Source: a virus. Taken from it: a stretch of 38,583 nucleotides of DNA. Each line of letters begins with the position of its first letter. Position 1 is the stretch's first letter. Positions 29,753 to 38,426 of the stretch are shown piece by piece. Position numbers and translations under genes: made by a program. The notes below the pieces were generated by a model, which saw nothing but the letters and a program-made list of their open reading frames with translations, did no database searches and was not told the DNA's origin. The stretch lies in the IMG/VR virus record IMGVR_UViG_3300042566_001283, positions 1 through 38,583 of that record. One strand, given 5' to 3'.

Positions 29753-31143
29753 TTAAGCAACTCTCTGAACTTTATCAAATACAACAGCAAGAGAACAAAA
29801 GCCTTGCTCAGTTGTTTGTCGAGCATTACTCTAAAACAACACGCATTAAAGCTTTATCAAGTTTAACCCCTCAAGAACAAGAAGCTTTACTTTATGATTG
29901 GAGCTTTAATGCAAGGCCTGCTCAACAAATTCCAAAGCAAGATTGGGACAACTGGTTGTTATTAGCAGGGCGGGGCTTTGGGAAGTCAAGGACAGGGGCC
30001 GAAACAATACGGCATTACATTGAATCAAATCAGTATCGCCGTGTTGCTTTTGTAGGTCCAAATGCAGCAGCAGTGAGAGACATTATGATTGAAGGGGAGT
30101 CAGGACTTCTTTCAGTCTTTCCTCAAGACAAAAGGCCTCGCTATATTCCTTCAAAGCGTTTAATAGAATTTCACAATGGTGCAGTGGGATTTACCTATTC
30201 TGCGGAAGAGCCTGAAAATTTACGAGGACCGCAACACGATTTAGCCTGGATCGATGAACTTTGTGCGTTCAAGTATATTGAAACTTATGACCAATTAAGG
30301 TTTGGCCTTCGTTTAGGTCAACACCCAAGGCTCATTATTACGACAACGCCAAAGCCCATTAAAGTGATTAAAGACTTAATGAAAGATGAACGGACCTTTG
30401 TCACAACAGGTTCTACTTTTGATAATAAAGATAACCTTGCTCCAACTTTCATTAAAACTGTTATTGATAAATATCAAGGCACGCGTTTAGGTCGTCAAGA
30501 GTTAGAAGGACACGTTTTAGAAGATAACCCTTCAGCCCTCTGGAAGCGTTCAAACTTAGACGAGTTAAGGCTTACCATTGATAAACGTCAAGAAGTGCTC
30601 CAAAGGCTTAAAAAGGTCGTTGTAGCTATAGATCCTGCAGTGACTTCAGATGCTGATAGTGATGAGACAGGTATTGTTGTTGTAGGGCTCGATGAATTAG
30701 GGCAAGGCTATCTCTTAGAAGACAAGTCAAACATTTATACTCCTGCCGAATGGGCTCAAGAAGCTATTCGTTTATATCATCAATATGACGCCAATTATAT
30801 TGTTGCTGAAGTGAATAATGGCGGTGAAATGATTGAATTAACATTAAAGACCTACGATCGAAACATTGCTTATAAACCTGTGAGAGCCTCTAAAGGTAAA
30901 TACGCAAGAGCAGAGCCCGTCGCTGCACTCTATGAACAAAAGCGAATCTTCCACGTCGGGAATTACCCTGAGTTAGAAGATCAACTCTGTGAATACTCTC
31001 CTGATATCGCAAAATACTCTCCAGATAGGCTCGATGCATTAGTGTGGGGCTTTACAGAGTTAATGTTAAATAAAGTTGCGGGGGCAGGGCTTATTGATTA
31101 TTATCGCGATGCTCTTGCTAAAAGCAAAGCTTCAGATGTATAA
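29749..31143 (+). CDS. terL: Terminase large subunit
   Basis: A 464-residue packaging ATPase-nuclease. Walker A AGRGFGKS (73-80), Walker B LAWIDE (165-170) followed by coupling TTTPKP (near 202-207), then the RNase H-like nuclease with AIDPAVTSDADSDETGIVVVG (about 290-310) and a final acidic cluster SPDRLDALVWG. The type is Terminase_6, as in gene transfer agents and many Proteobacteria phages, which agrees with the GTA-like tail tip. It moves DNA into the prohead and cuts it. Confidence 0.95.
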   Translation: MIKQLSELYQIQQQENKSLAQLFVEHYSKTTRIKALSSLTPQEQEALLYDWSFNARPAQQIPKQDWDNWLLLAGRGFGKSRTGAETIRHYIESNQYRRVAFVGPNAAAVRDIMIEGESGLLSVFPQDKRPRYIPSKRLIEFHNGAVGFTYSAEEPENLRGPQHDLAWIDELCAFKYIETYDQLRFGLRLGQHPRLIITTTPKPIKVIKDLMKDERTFVTTGSTFDNKDNLAPTFIKTVIDKYQGTRLGRQELEGHVLEDNPSALWKRSNLDELRLTIDKRQEVLQRLKKVVVAIDPAVTSDADSDETGIVVVGLDELGQGYLLEDKSNIYTPAEWAQEAIRLYHQYDANYIVAEVNNGGEMIELTLKTYDRNIAYKPVRASKGKYARAEPVAALYEQKRIFHVGNYPELEDQLCEYSPDIAKYSPDRLDALVWGFTELMLNKVAGAGLIDYYRDALAKSKASDV

Positions 31144-31144
31144 T
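31115..31144 (+). promoter_or_regulatory. Promoter for portal gene, overlapping end of terL
   Basis: TTGCTA (31115-31120), 18-bp spacer, TATAAT (31139-31144) with TG just before. The -10 box contains the terL stop codon TAA (31141-31143). Confidence 0.55.
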
Positions 31145-31172
31145 GTAAAACATTAGAAAAAAGGAAGATGAG

Positions 31173-33419
31173 ATGGCAAGACCCAACGGCACCCCAATTG
31201 ATACTAATTCTTTTTTATCTCGATTAAAGACGGGGTTTCGTATTGCGCTAGGTCAAAATAATTGGATGCCTCCAGGTGAGCCTATTGAACCAAGCCTTAC
31301 TCCAACACAACAAGAAGATGTCAAGGGTAGAAAGTTTGACTTCCCTGTGGGTGTCAATACTCGCTTCCAACCTTTGACAGATGAACAGCAACGGGCGTTA
31401 AACTATCAACAATTAAAAGCTCTCTCGAATTATGATATGGTTCGAATGGCGATTAACACGCGTAAAGACCAGATGTCTCGCCTTAAATTTAAAGTGAAGC
31501 CTCGCGATAAGAAGAAGCAAGCAGACGCAAGATGTGAAGAAGTTGAAAAATTATTACGAAGACCAAGTGGAAAGAATCAATCATTTAATAGCTGGATTCG
31601 CGAAGTCGTTGAAGCCTTGCTTATTATTGATGTGATTGCGATTCAACCAAAGAAAACAGTAGGGGGCAAAACTTTAGGCTTTGAATTGATTGACGGTGCG
31701 TTAATTAAGAAAGTCATTGACGAAACAGGGCGAACACCTGACGCTCCCGCTGTTGCTTATCAACAAATCTTAAAAGGCGTGCCTGCCTGTGATTTCACTG
31801 AAGATGAACTTTTAGTAGTTCATAGAAATACAAGCACAGATAAGATTTATGGCCGCTCCCCTGTCGAAGACATTGCCTTCACTATCAATATCGCTTTACG
31901 CCGTCAAGTGACTCAGTTGGCTTACTTCACAGACAGCAACATTCCAGCTGGCTTTTTGGCAGCTCCACCCGATTGGACGCCTGAGCAGTGTGCTGAATAT
32001 TCTTCATTTATGGACAGCCTTTTAGAAGGCAACCTCGGAAATAGATCTAAAATTATTATGGTTCCAGGGTCGACAAGTTTTACAGAAGCAAAAGAGCCTC
32101 CCCTTAAAAATGAATTTGATGAATGGCTCGCTCGGAATGTGTGCTATGCTTTCTCATTGAGCCCCCAAGCGCTTGTGAGAGAGAACAACCGTGCCACTGC
32201 TGAACAAGCAGCTCTTAATAGCAAAGAGGAAGGCCTCGGTCCTTTACAAGAGTTCCTAAAAACTGATATTTTCGATGTGATTATTGAAAAGTTTTTGGGG
32301 TATGAAGATCTTGAATTTGTTTGGGAAGAAGAGAATGTTGTTGATACACTTAAACAAGCTCAGGTCAATCAAATCTATGTCGCTGCTGGGGTATTAAAAC
32401 CAAACGAAGTGAGAGCCGAACTCGGTAAAGATCCATTGCCTGAGCTTGAAATTCAAAATACAATTGAAGAAGAAGATAAGCTTGATCCAAAGATGCCTGA
32501 CCCCAATAAACAAAGACAAGCCGATCGAAAAGCGGAAGAAGCTCCAACTCCTGTTGCTACTGAAAAAGCTGAGAAGGCAACGCTTAAAAAAAAAGTCTAC
32601 ACTATTGATCGAAATCGCAAAGCAGTATTAAGCAACGAAAGCAAACTTAAATCGGTTTATCTCGATGTCTTTGATACTTCTAAAGCCGATCTTCTCACTG
32701 TTTATAGAGAACAGGTGGGCAATAAGTTTGACGATATTAAAGACGATGAAACGCTTGATATCATTCAAGCAAGACAAACACACGCTCAGATGCTTGCCCC
32801 TGTGATTTTAGGTGCTTTAACTTTTAAGGGTGCTTCTTTTGTCAATAAGATTGTCAAGCCTTACACTGCAATGGTGAAAGACTCTGTTAAAGAAGCAAGT
32901 AAACAACTGTATGATTTAGGGGTTGAAACTTCAGTAGCAAGTGTCGACTCTGTAAGAGAAAGAGCGATTGCTTATGCAGAAGAACGCGGGGCAGCCCTTG
33001 TAGGTATGAAGTCAAACGGAGTCGGTGGATGGATCCCTAACCCTAACCCTGAATTTAGTATTGCGAATACAACAAGAGATATGCTCCGTGAAGAAGTTGT
33101 TCAAGCCCTTTCCCAAGGCTTATCTCCAAAGAAGTTTGCCGATCGTCTTGCCGATACTTATGCTTTATCTGAAGACAGAGCAATGAAGATCGCAAGAACA
33201 GAAATGGCCTGGGCAGATGTGGAAGGCAATCTTGAATTATACAGAGAAGCTAAAGTTCAAAAGAAACGCTGGATCGCTGAAGCGGGGGCTTGTGAAGATT
33301 GTTTATCAAATGAAGCGGTGGGCGACATTGATATAGATGATACTTTTCCAGATGGTTCCGATGGACCTCCAGCTCATCCGAATTGTAAATGTGATGTAAT
33401 TCCAATTTTAGAGGACTAA
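31173..33419 (+). CDS. Portal protein fused to MuF-like head morphogenesis domain
   Basis: A 748-residue protein. Residues 1-440 are an HK97-type portal (YDMVRMAINTRKDQMSRLKFKV, LGNRSKIIMVPGS, YAFSLSPQALVRENNRATAEQA). A charged linker (about 440-480) leads to a Phage_Mu_F domain: KIARTEMAWADVEGNLELYREA, KKRWIAEAGACEDCLSNEAVG and the hallmark PPAHPNCKCDVIPI at the C-terminus. In most phages these are two genes. The portal part is the DNA channel and packaging motor base; MuF parts are minor capsid proteins that may be ejected. AAGGAAGATGAG precedes the ATG. Confidence 0.92.
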   Translation: MARPNGTPIDTNSFLSRLKTGFRIALGQNNWMPPGEPIEPSLTPTQQEDVKGRKFDFPVGVNTRFQPLTDEQQRALNYQQLKALSNYDMVRMAINTRKDQMSRLKFKVKPRDKKKQADARCEEVEKLLRRPSGKNQSFNSWIREVVEALLIIDVIAIQPKKTVGGKTLGFELIDGALIKKVIDETGRTPDAPAVAYQQILKGVPACDFTEDELLVVHRNTSTDKIYGRSPVEDIAFTINIALRRQVTQLAYFTDSNIPAGFLAAPPDWTPEQCAEYSSFMDSLLEGNLGNRSKIIMVPGSTSFTEAKEPPLKNEFDEWLARNVCYAFSLSPQALVRENNRATAEQAALNSKEEGLGPLQEFLKTDIFDVIIEKFLGYEDLEFVWEEENVVDTLKQAQVNQIYVAAGVLKPNEVRAELGKDPLPELEIQNTIEEEDKLDPKMPDPNKQRQADRKAEEAPTPVATEKAEKATLKKKVYTIDRNRKAVLSNESKLKSVYLDVFDTSKADLLTVYREQVGNKFDDIKDDETLDIIQARQTHAQMLAPVILGALTFKGASFVNKIVKPYTAMVKDSVKEASKQLYDLGVETSVASVDSVRERAIAYAEERGAALVGMKSNGVGGWIPNPNPEFSIANTTRDMLREEVVQALSQGLSPKKFADRLADTYALSEDRAMKIARTEMAWADVEGNLELYREAKVQKKRWIAEAGACEDCLSNEAVGDIDIDDTFPDGSDGPPAHPNCKCDVIPILED

Positions 33420-33421
33420 TT

Positions 33422-35533
33422 ATGACAAACGAATGGGTACCGATCGATAACGAACAAGAGCAAGATATTAAAGTCAATAAAGCAACGCTTATTGTGCCAA
33501 CTGCAGAAGAGCCTAAAGTAATGATCGATGACTTGCCTGACGGCAATGAGATTACAGATCAAGATGTATTTGTTGCAGTTCAGGGCACAGCAAATAGAAC
33601 AACTGTGAAGATTACTTTAGATCAAATGAAGAAAGCCTTCGGGGGTGGAGGGGGTGGCAGTTATACTTTACCAACTGCAAGCCCTACCGTTAAAGGCGGG
33701 ATTAAAATTGGAAAGAATCTAAAGATTAACTCCGATGCAACATTAGATGCACCTGATCCTATTCCTGGACCTAAGGGCGACAAAGGTGATACGGGTGCCA
33801 CAGGACAGCAAGGGCCGCAAGGATTGAAGGGCGACAAAGGTGATACAGGACAGCAAGGCTTGAAAGGCGACAAAGGTGATACTGGAGCCACGGGACAGCA
33901 AGGGCCTAAGGGTGATAAGGGTGACCCAGGTGATGGTGGTTCAATTGAAATTCAATTGAATGGCATTACAATTACTAAAACATCAAAGATTATTAACTTT
34001 AAAGGAAATGTAGATATTAATTTGATAGGTGATACTGTTAATGTAGATGTTAAATCAAGTTCACCTTTACCAAAACCAACAGCTCCAACCCCCATGTGGA
34101 CAGGTTCAACACAAGAGAACTTGGCATCTTTCCAATTGAACGGTGGCACTATACCCGCAGGCGATACACTTGATTATTATAATTACAGATTAAATAATGG
34201 AAGTGCTGTTAAAGTTGTTTTGATTAACTCTATTCAATTTAAAGTTCAATTAGATAAACCAAATACATCTTATCAACTTTCAGTGCAAACCGTTACAAAA
34301 AATGGGGCCATCTCTGATTGGTCAAGCAATACTGTTGCAACAACACTTCCAGATGGACAGCAACTATTAACTGCTGTTTCTAATGCACCTCAATCTATTG
34401 ACTTGACATTTAAAGCTAATGCTAACGATGGTACAGAGCCTTATATTAAATTCTTCTATTCTATTTATAACAGTTCAATCGGAACGGGTATGGTTGAATT
34501 TACAACTAAATCTATTATAGATGGAGTTTATACAGCTACAATTACAGGTATAGACCCAAGGGCATGTAAACCAGATTCTAACTTTCAAATTTCTGCAAGC
34601 AATAAAGCAGGACAAGGTTCTACAAGTAATTCCATTGTGATGAATGTTTTACCACCAGCTATGCCAACGCCTGAAGATTTAAAGGTGTTAAGCATAGACA
34701 ATAAAAGAAATTGCTTTTTAGATTTCAAAACAATTACATCACCCTTAGATGAAGTTGATTATTACAATGTAAAATACAATAGCATTACTCAAAAATATAT
34801 CTTTAAAACAAAAGATGCAACAACTTCGGAAATCATTTTAGGATTACCAAATTATAATGAACAGTATAATATGCAAATACAAGCAGTATCAAAGATTGGC
34901 CTTGTGTCTGAGTGGTCATCTATTGTGAAAGGTATTGTTCCACCTGGACCTCCAGAAGTGATATCTGCAAATGGTGGTATGTCAAGTGTAAAAATAGTCA
35001 TTAAAGCAAATGATTTAGATAAAAATGTTGATTATCAAAATTGGAATTTAAGACTAGAAGGAACTTTTGGGACTGTTTATAAAAAGATTTCAAGAGTTGA
35101 ATATGATGATACAACTAAACAATACACATGCGAATTATTAAACATAGAAGATACTTATTGCGTCAATTCAGTTACTCCTTATATTAGTGTTATCAATTTA
35201 GGTGGCGAAAGTATACCATCAATTTGCCCTATCGTTAACATTACAAAAGATGATAACAAGCCTAAAATTGTAAGCTATCAAACTCCTAATAAAAAGATGA
35301 TACAATTTACAGTATCTGGTGTAAAATCAGATCAATCAATTGTGGTTAGCTTTGACCGATTGAAATCAGATGGTTCATCTTATAATGAGCAATTCTCCAA
35401 AACTCTTTCACCTGATGCACCTTTCACTTATTATTATGGGGACTTTGTTTATTCTGGAGATTATAACATCAATTTCCAACCAGACAATGAACCATCAAGA
35501 TGGAGCGATAAGGTGAAAATAACGATTAGATAA
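33422..35533 (+). CDS. Collagen-like and fibronectin-III-like virion fibre protein
   Basis: A 703-residue protein. The N-terminal part (to about 115) ends in TLPTASPTVKGGIKIGKNLKI, the type of segment found in phage fibre trunks. Then comes a Gly-X-Y collagen-like run, residues about 115-172 (repeats of GPKGDKGDTGATGQQ), encoded by tandem DNA repeats at 33768-33936. The remaining 530 residues look like five or so Fn3/Ig-like domains (for example PPGPPEVISANGGMSSVKIVI). Collagen runs make trimers. The place between portal and protease, away from the tail genes, suggests a head fibre or capsid decoration. Its Fn3 style resembles the tail protein at 3708-4658. Confidence 0.82.
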   Translation: MTNEWVPIDNEQEQDIKVNKATLIVPTAEEPKVMIDDLPDGNEITDQDVFVAVQGTANRTTVKITLDQMKKAFGGGGGGSYTLPTASPTVKGGIKIGKNLKINSDATLDAPDPIPGPKGDKGDTGATGQQGPQGLKGDKGDTGQQGLKGDKGDTGATGQQGPKGDKGDPGDGGSIEIQLNGITITKTSKIINFKGNVDINLIGDTVNVDVKSSSPLPKPTAPTPMWTGSTQENLASFQLNGGTIPAGDTLDYYNYRLNNGSAVKVVLINSIQFKVQLDKPNTSYQLSVQTVTKNGAISDWSSNTVATTLPDGQQLLTAVSNAPQSIDLTFKANANDGTEPYIKFFYSIYNSSIGTGMVEFTTKSIIDGVYTATITGIDPRACKPDSNFQISASNKAGQGSTSNSIVMNVLPPAMPTPEDLKVLSIDNKRNCFLDFKTITSPLDEVDYYNVKYNSITQKYIFKTKDATTSEIILGLPNYNEQYNMQIQAVSKIGLVSEWSSIVKGIVPPGPPEVISANGGMSSVKIVIKANDLDKNVDYQNWNLRLEGTFGTVYKKISRVEYDDTTKQYTCELLNIEDTYCVNSVTPYISVINLGGESIPSICPIVNITKDDNKPKIVSYQTPNKKMIQFTVSGVKSDQSIVVSFDRLKSDGSSYNEQFSKTLSPDAPFTYYYGDFVYSGDYNINFQPDNEPSRWSDKVKITIR

Positions 35534-35561
35534 ATCTTTTAACTAACTTAATTTTAACATG

Positions 35562-35591
35562 TTGCTTTTTGTATAGTATCTGTTATACAAT
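35562..35591 (+). promoter_or_regulatory. Promoter for prohead protease gene (late-type)
   Basis: TTGCTT (35562-35567), 18-bp spacer, TACAAT (35586-35591); nearly identical to the tail tube promoter at 1670-1699, including the spacer. Confidence 0.68.
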
Positions 35592-35617
35592 AAAGAAAAC
35601 CTTGAAAAGGAATACTT

Positions 35618-36640
35618 ATGAATAAATTAAATTTTTACAGCGAAATTAGTAAAACAGACGACGAACAGCGTTTAGTTTACGGTTATGCTTCAACAGAGGC
35701 TCTTGATAGCCACGGTGAAATCATTAGTAAAGACGCCATCGGTGGTGCTCTTGAAGATTATATGAAGTTCGCTAACATTAGAGAAATGCATAAAGCATCT
35801 GCGGTTGGCGTTACCGAACAAGCCCAACTGGATGAAAAAGGGCTTTACATTGTAGCTAAGGTTGTAGACGATGCAGCCTGGGCGAAAGTCAAGGCAGGTG
35901 TTTATAAAGGATTTTCGATTGGTGGCAAACTTGTAGAAAAGGTAGGCGATACTATTACTAAAATGAAGTTAACTGAAATTAGTTTAGTTGATCGTCCTGC
36001 ATGCCCTGAAGCAATGATTGAAGTTTTCAAACTTGAAGACGAACCTGAAGAAGTTAAAGAAGTTCAAGTTGAAAAAAGTCTATCAACAACCGCTCGCATT
36101 GCAAATCTTCTTTCTGACTTGAATTGGCTAAAAGAAGATAACAGCTGGGAAGCTGAATATAAAGAAAATGAAACAGAAGTTCCTGCTAAACTAAAAGAAG
36201 CGATTAAAGCTTTAGCCGATGCTCTTACTATTTCAGCACAAGAAGAAGCTGCTGAAGTCGCTTCGTGTGAAGAAGAAGTTGAAGAAGAAGTTGAAGAAGA
36301 AGTTGAAGAAGAAGCTCCTGTAGACAAAATGGATCAACTTCTTGATTTAGTGAAAGGCCTTGTCAAGCCTGAGCAAGAAATTCAAAAGGTCGATAGCGAT
36401 GAAACCATTGCTAAACTTGCAGATTTAGAAGCAAGCCTTAAAAAGATTTCCGATGAAAATGAAACTTTGGTGAAGCGTATCAAAGAATTAGAAGACAAAC
36501 CTGCCTCACCTAAAGGAGTGGCTCGCGTTGTTGAGAAATCGGAAGATGTTGGCGTTTCAGTCGAACAAAAGCAAGATGTATCGAAAATGACCCCTGCTGA
36601 AATCATTAAATCGATTCAAGCTGGAAGATTTTATCAATAA
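35618..36640 (+). CDS. Prohead protease with fused scaffold-like C-terminus
   Basis: A 340-residue protein. The first ~145 residues are an HK97-type (S78) prohead protease: GYASTEALDSHGEIISKDA, catalytic His58 in REMHKAS, Ser100 in YKGFSIGG, and ISLVDRPACPEA. The rest is acidic and helical, with a low-complexity (EEVE)n block near 217-232 and a coiled coil after it (about 265-295), like the scaffolding delta domain that directs capsid assembly and is then digested. The DNA for the acidic block is a short tandem repeat (36268-36315), which may vary in copy number. AAAAGGAATACTT precedes the ATG. Confidence 0.92.
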   Translation: MNKLNFYSEISKTDDEQRLVYGYASTEALDSHGEIISKDAIGGALEDYMKFANIREMHKASAVGVTEQAQLDEKGLYIVAKVVDDAAWAKVKAGVYKGFSIGGKLVEKVGDTITKMKLTEISLVDRPACPEAMIEVFKLEDEPEEVKEVQVEKSLSTTARIANLLSDLNWLKEDNSWEAEYKENETEVPAKLKEAIKALADALTISAQEEAAEVASCEEEVEEEVEEEVEEEAPVDKMDQLLDLVKGLVKPEQEIQKVDSDETIAKLADLEASLKKISDENETLVKRIKELEDKPASPKGVARVVEKSEDVGVSVEQKQDVSKMTPAEIIKSIQAGRFYQ

Positions 36641-36643
36641 CAC

Positions 36644-36673
36644 TTGATTTTATTTATAAACGCGTTGTATAAT
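36644..36673 (+). promoter_or_regulatory. Promoter for major capsid gene
   Basis: TTGATT (36644-36649), 18-bp spacer, TATAAT (36668-36673) with TTG upstream. It lies just after the protease stop and 28 bases before the capsid start. Confidence 0.68.
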
Positions 36674-36701
36674 AAAATAACTTTTAACAAAGGAAATAAA
36701 T

Positions 36702-38138
36702 ATGAGCAATCAAAATCCTCAAAATACGGCTGAAACAGTAGAACTCGTTAAAGCCGCTCAGGCAGACACTATTGAAAAAGCGGGCGTTGTTGCAGGTTCA
36801 GGTACTACTGCAGGTTGGCAGAACTGGAACCTTGAACCAGCAGCTAAGAACCTTTTTCCCGTAACTACTACCCTTCGCAACCGTATCGCTCGTGTTGGCA
36901 ACGGTAATGGCGGTGTTGGTGCTACTTACAAATACTTGACAAGCTTTAATAACCCAGGTGAAGCTGGCGTTATTGAAGGTGGTCGTGCTGTTGTTCAAGG
37001 TGGAAGCCCATTGGACAGAACTGCTTTCTTCCGCACCCTCGGTGTTGAAGGTTCTGTGACTTATGAAGCACAAAGCGCAACTCGCGGTTTTGATGATGTG
37101 CTTGCGAATGAAACAACCAAGGCTCTTTTAAGCCTAATGGAACAAGAAGAAAAAGCAATTGTAGGCGGACGCACAACGGTCGCTCTTGCTGCTATTACAG
37201 GTTTAACCGCAACGGCTGCTGACGGTGGTTCTATTCCTGCAGGTACTTATGTTGTTAAGGCTGTTGCTTTAACCAACAAGGGTGCAGCAAATTCAAGCGT
37301 TGCTTCAGGTGTCGCAACCCAGCGTTCATTAGTTGCCGCTGACGGTACTTCATTTACTTCTAAGGGTTATCACGGTGCTGTCGCAACGGCTGCTGCTGTA
37401 ACTGTAACCGCTAACCAAAAATTAAGCGTATCTTGCAACGGTGTTGCGGGTGCTGCTGCTTATGCATGGTATGTTGGTACCGCAGGTGCTGAAAAGTTAT
37501 GTGCTATTACTTCAGTGAGCTTCACTGAAATCTCTACTCTAAACGGTTCAGGTCAAGCCGCAACTGCTCTAAACAGTGCTGAAAACGGTAAAGATGAACT
37601 CGCTTTTGACGGTCTATTAACTTTGTCTTTCGATAGCTCACCTTATAACAAAGTGTTCGGTATCGGTAATACAGGTTTGAACGGTTCAGGCGGTCATTTA
37701 AGCGATATCGATGATGTGCTTCAAGCAATGTATGATGGTCATCGTATTAGCCCTGACAAAATGTTGGTCTCTTCGGATCTTGCTGCTGCTGTAAATAAGA
37801 AGATTCTTGACGGTGCTAACATTCGTTTAGCTCAACAAGCCGCAAGCATTGACGGCGGAAGCTATGTAACTACCTACATTAACCCTGTGACTGGTAAATC
37901 AATGACGGTTGAAGTTCACCCGTTCTTACCAAAGGGCAGCATCCTCCTTTACACGACTTCTCTTGATTACCCAATGCCAAACATTGAGAACTTGATTCAA
38001 ATCAAGACCAATCGTGAATACAACCAAATTAGCTGGCCGCTTCGTCGTAGAACATACGAATTCGGCGTGTATGTTGAAGAAGTTTTACAACATTACCTCC
38101 CAGCTTCGATGGCTGTGCTTTCAAACATTAAGGCCTAA
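36702..38138 (+). CDS. Major capsid protein with inserted Ig/Fn3-like domain
   Basis: A 478-residue protein with AAAGGAAATAAAT before the ATG. Residues 36-160 (AGWQNWNLEPAAKNLFPVTT, LRNRIARVGNGN) and 297-478 (LTLSFDSSPYNKVFGIGNTG, DKMLVSSDLAAAVNKK) form the HK97-fold core of a capsid protein family in which a major head protein follows the protease. Residues about 161-295 are rich in Ala/Gly/Thr/Val, beta-like (GTYVVKAVALTNKGAANSS, AAYAWYVGTAGAEKLCAITS) and look like an inserted Ig/Fn3-type domain exposed on the capsid. Own promoter and strong terminator fit its high expression. Confidence 0.9.
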   Translation: MSNQNPQNTAETVELVKAAQADTIEKAGVVAGSGTTAGWQNWNLEPAAKNLFPVTTTLRNRIARVGNGNGGVGATYKYLTSFNNPGEAGVIEGGRAVVQGGSPLDRTAFFRTLGVEGSVTYEAQSATRGFDDVLANETTKALLSLMEQEEKAIVGGRTTVALAAITGLTATAADGGSIPAGTYVVKAVALTNKGAANSSVASGVATQRSLVAADGTSFTSKGYHGAVATAAAVTVTANQKLSVSCNGVAGAAAYAWYVGTAGAEKLCAITSVSFTEISTLNGSGQAATALNSAENGKDELAFDGLLTLSFDSSPYNKVFGIGNTGLNGSGGHLSDIDDVLQAMYDGHRISPDKMLVSSDLAAAVNKKILDGANIRLAQQAASIDGGSYVTTYINPVTGKSMTVEVHPFLPKGSILLYTTSLDYPMPNIENLIQIKTNREYNQISWPLRRRTYEFGVYVEEVLQHYLPASMAVLSNIKA

Positions 38139-38152
38139 CCTTAATAGAAGTG

Positions 38153-38178
38153 AAAGGGGCTTCGGCCCCTTTTGCTTT
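38153..38178 (+). terminator. Rho-independent terminator after capsid gene
   Basis: AAAGGGGC-ttcg-GCCCCTTTT, cUUCGg tetraloop, followed by GCTTTTT. The promoter for the next gene overlaps its T-run. Confidence 0.9.
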
Positions 38179-38199
38179 TTGTACTTTCTGTTGTATAAT
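38172..38199 (+). promoter_or_regulatory. Promoter for connector operon
   Basis: TTGCTT (38172-38177), 16-bp spacer, TATAAT (38194-38199) preceded by CTGTTG. Its -35 overlaps the capsid terminator T-run, so stop and restart are compactly combined. Confidence 0.66.
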
Positions 38200-38226
38200 A
38201 AATAAAACTTATAAAAGGGAGTTCTT

Positions 38227-38424
38227 ATGAAATACAAAACAGACGCAACATCATTAGTCATTGATGAGCAAGAATATGAAATTAAAAATGGAATTGTTGA
38301 AGGCTTTTTTGAAGAAGGTTTCGCTAAGTTCCACGGCCTTACTCCAATCGTTGAAGATACGCAAGAAAAAAAAGAAGAACATAAAAAAGAAACGGTAAAG
38401 AGAACGCCTGCTAAGAAGGACTAA
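38227..38424 (+). CDS. Small hypothetical protein after capsid gene
   Basis: A 65-residue protein with AAAAGGGAGTTCTT before the ATG. The N-terminal half is acidic (SLVIDEQEYEIKNGIVEGFFEEGFAKFHG); the C-terminal 20 residues are Lys-rich (EEHKKETVKRTPAKKD). Small genes at this place in HK97-like clusters are often head-tail or capsid accessory proteins, but I recognise no family. It ends two bases before the connector gene. Confidence 0.7.
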   Translation: MKYKTDATSLVIDEQEYEIKNGIVEGFFEEGFAKFHGLTPIVEDTQEKKEEHKKETVKRTPAKKD

Positions 38425-38426
38425 AT

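Noticed and set aside
33661-33891. Antisense ORF rich in Pro, Ser and Leu
   Set aside because: It is the mirror of the collagen repeats and has no ribosome site.
33768-33936. Tandem repeats that could suggest a CRISPR array
   Set aside because: The repeats are in frame and encode Gly-X-Y collagen-like sequence; there are no unique spacers.
36064-36327. Antisense ORF rich in Ser and Thr
   Set aside because: It is the complement of the GAA-rich acidic block of the protease-scaffold gene.
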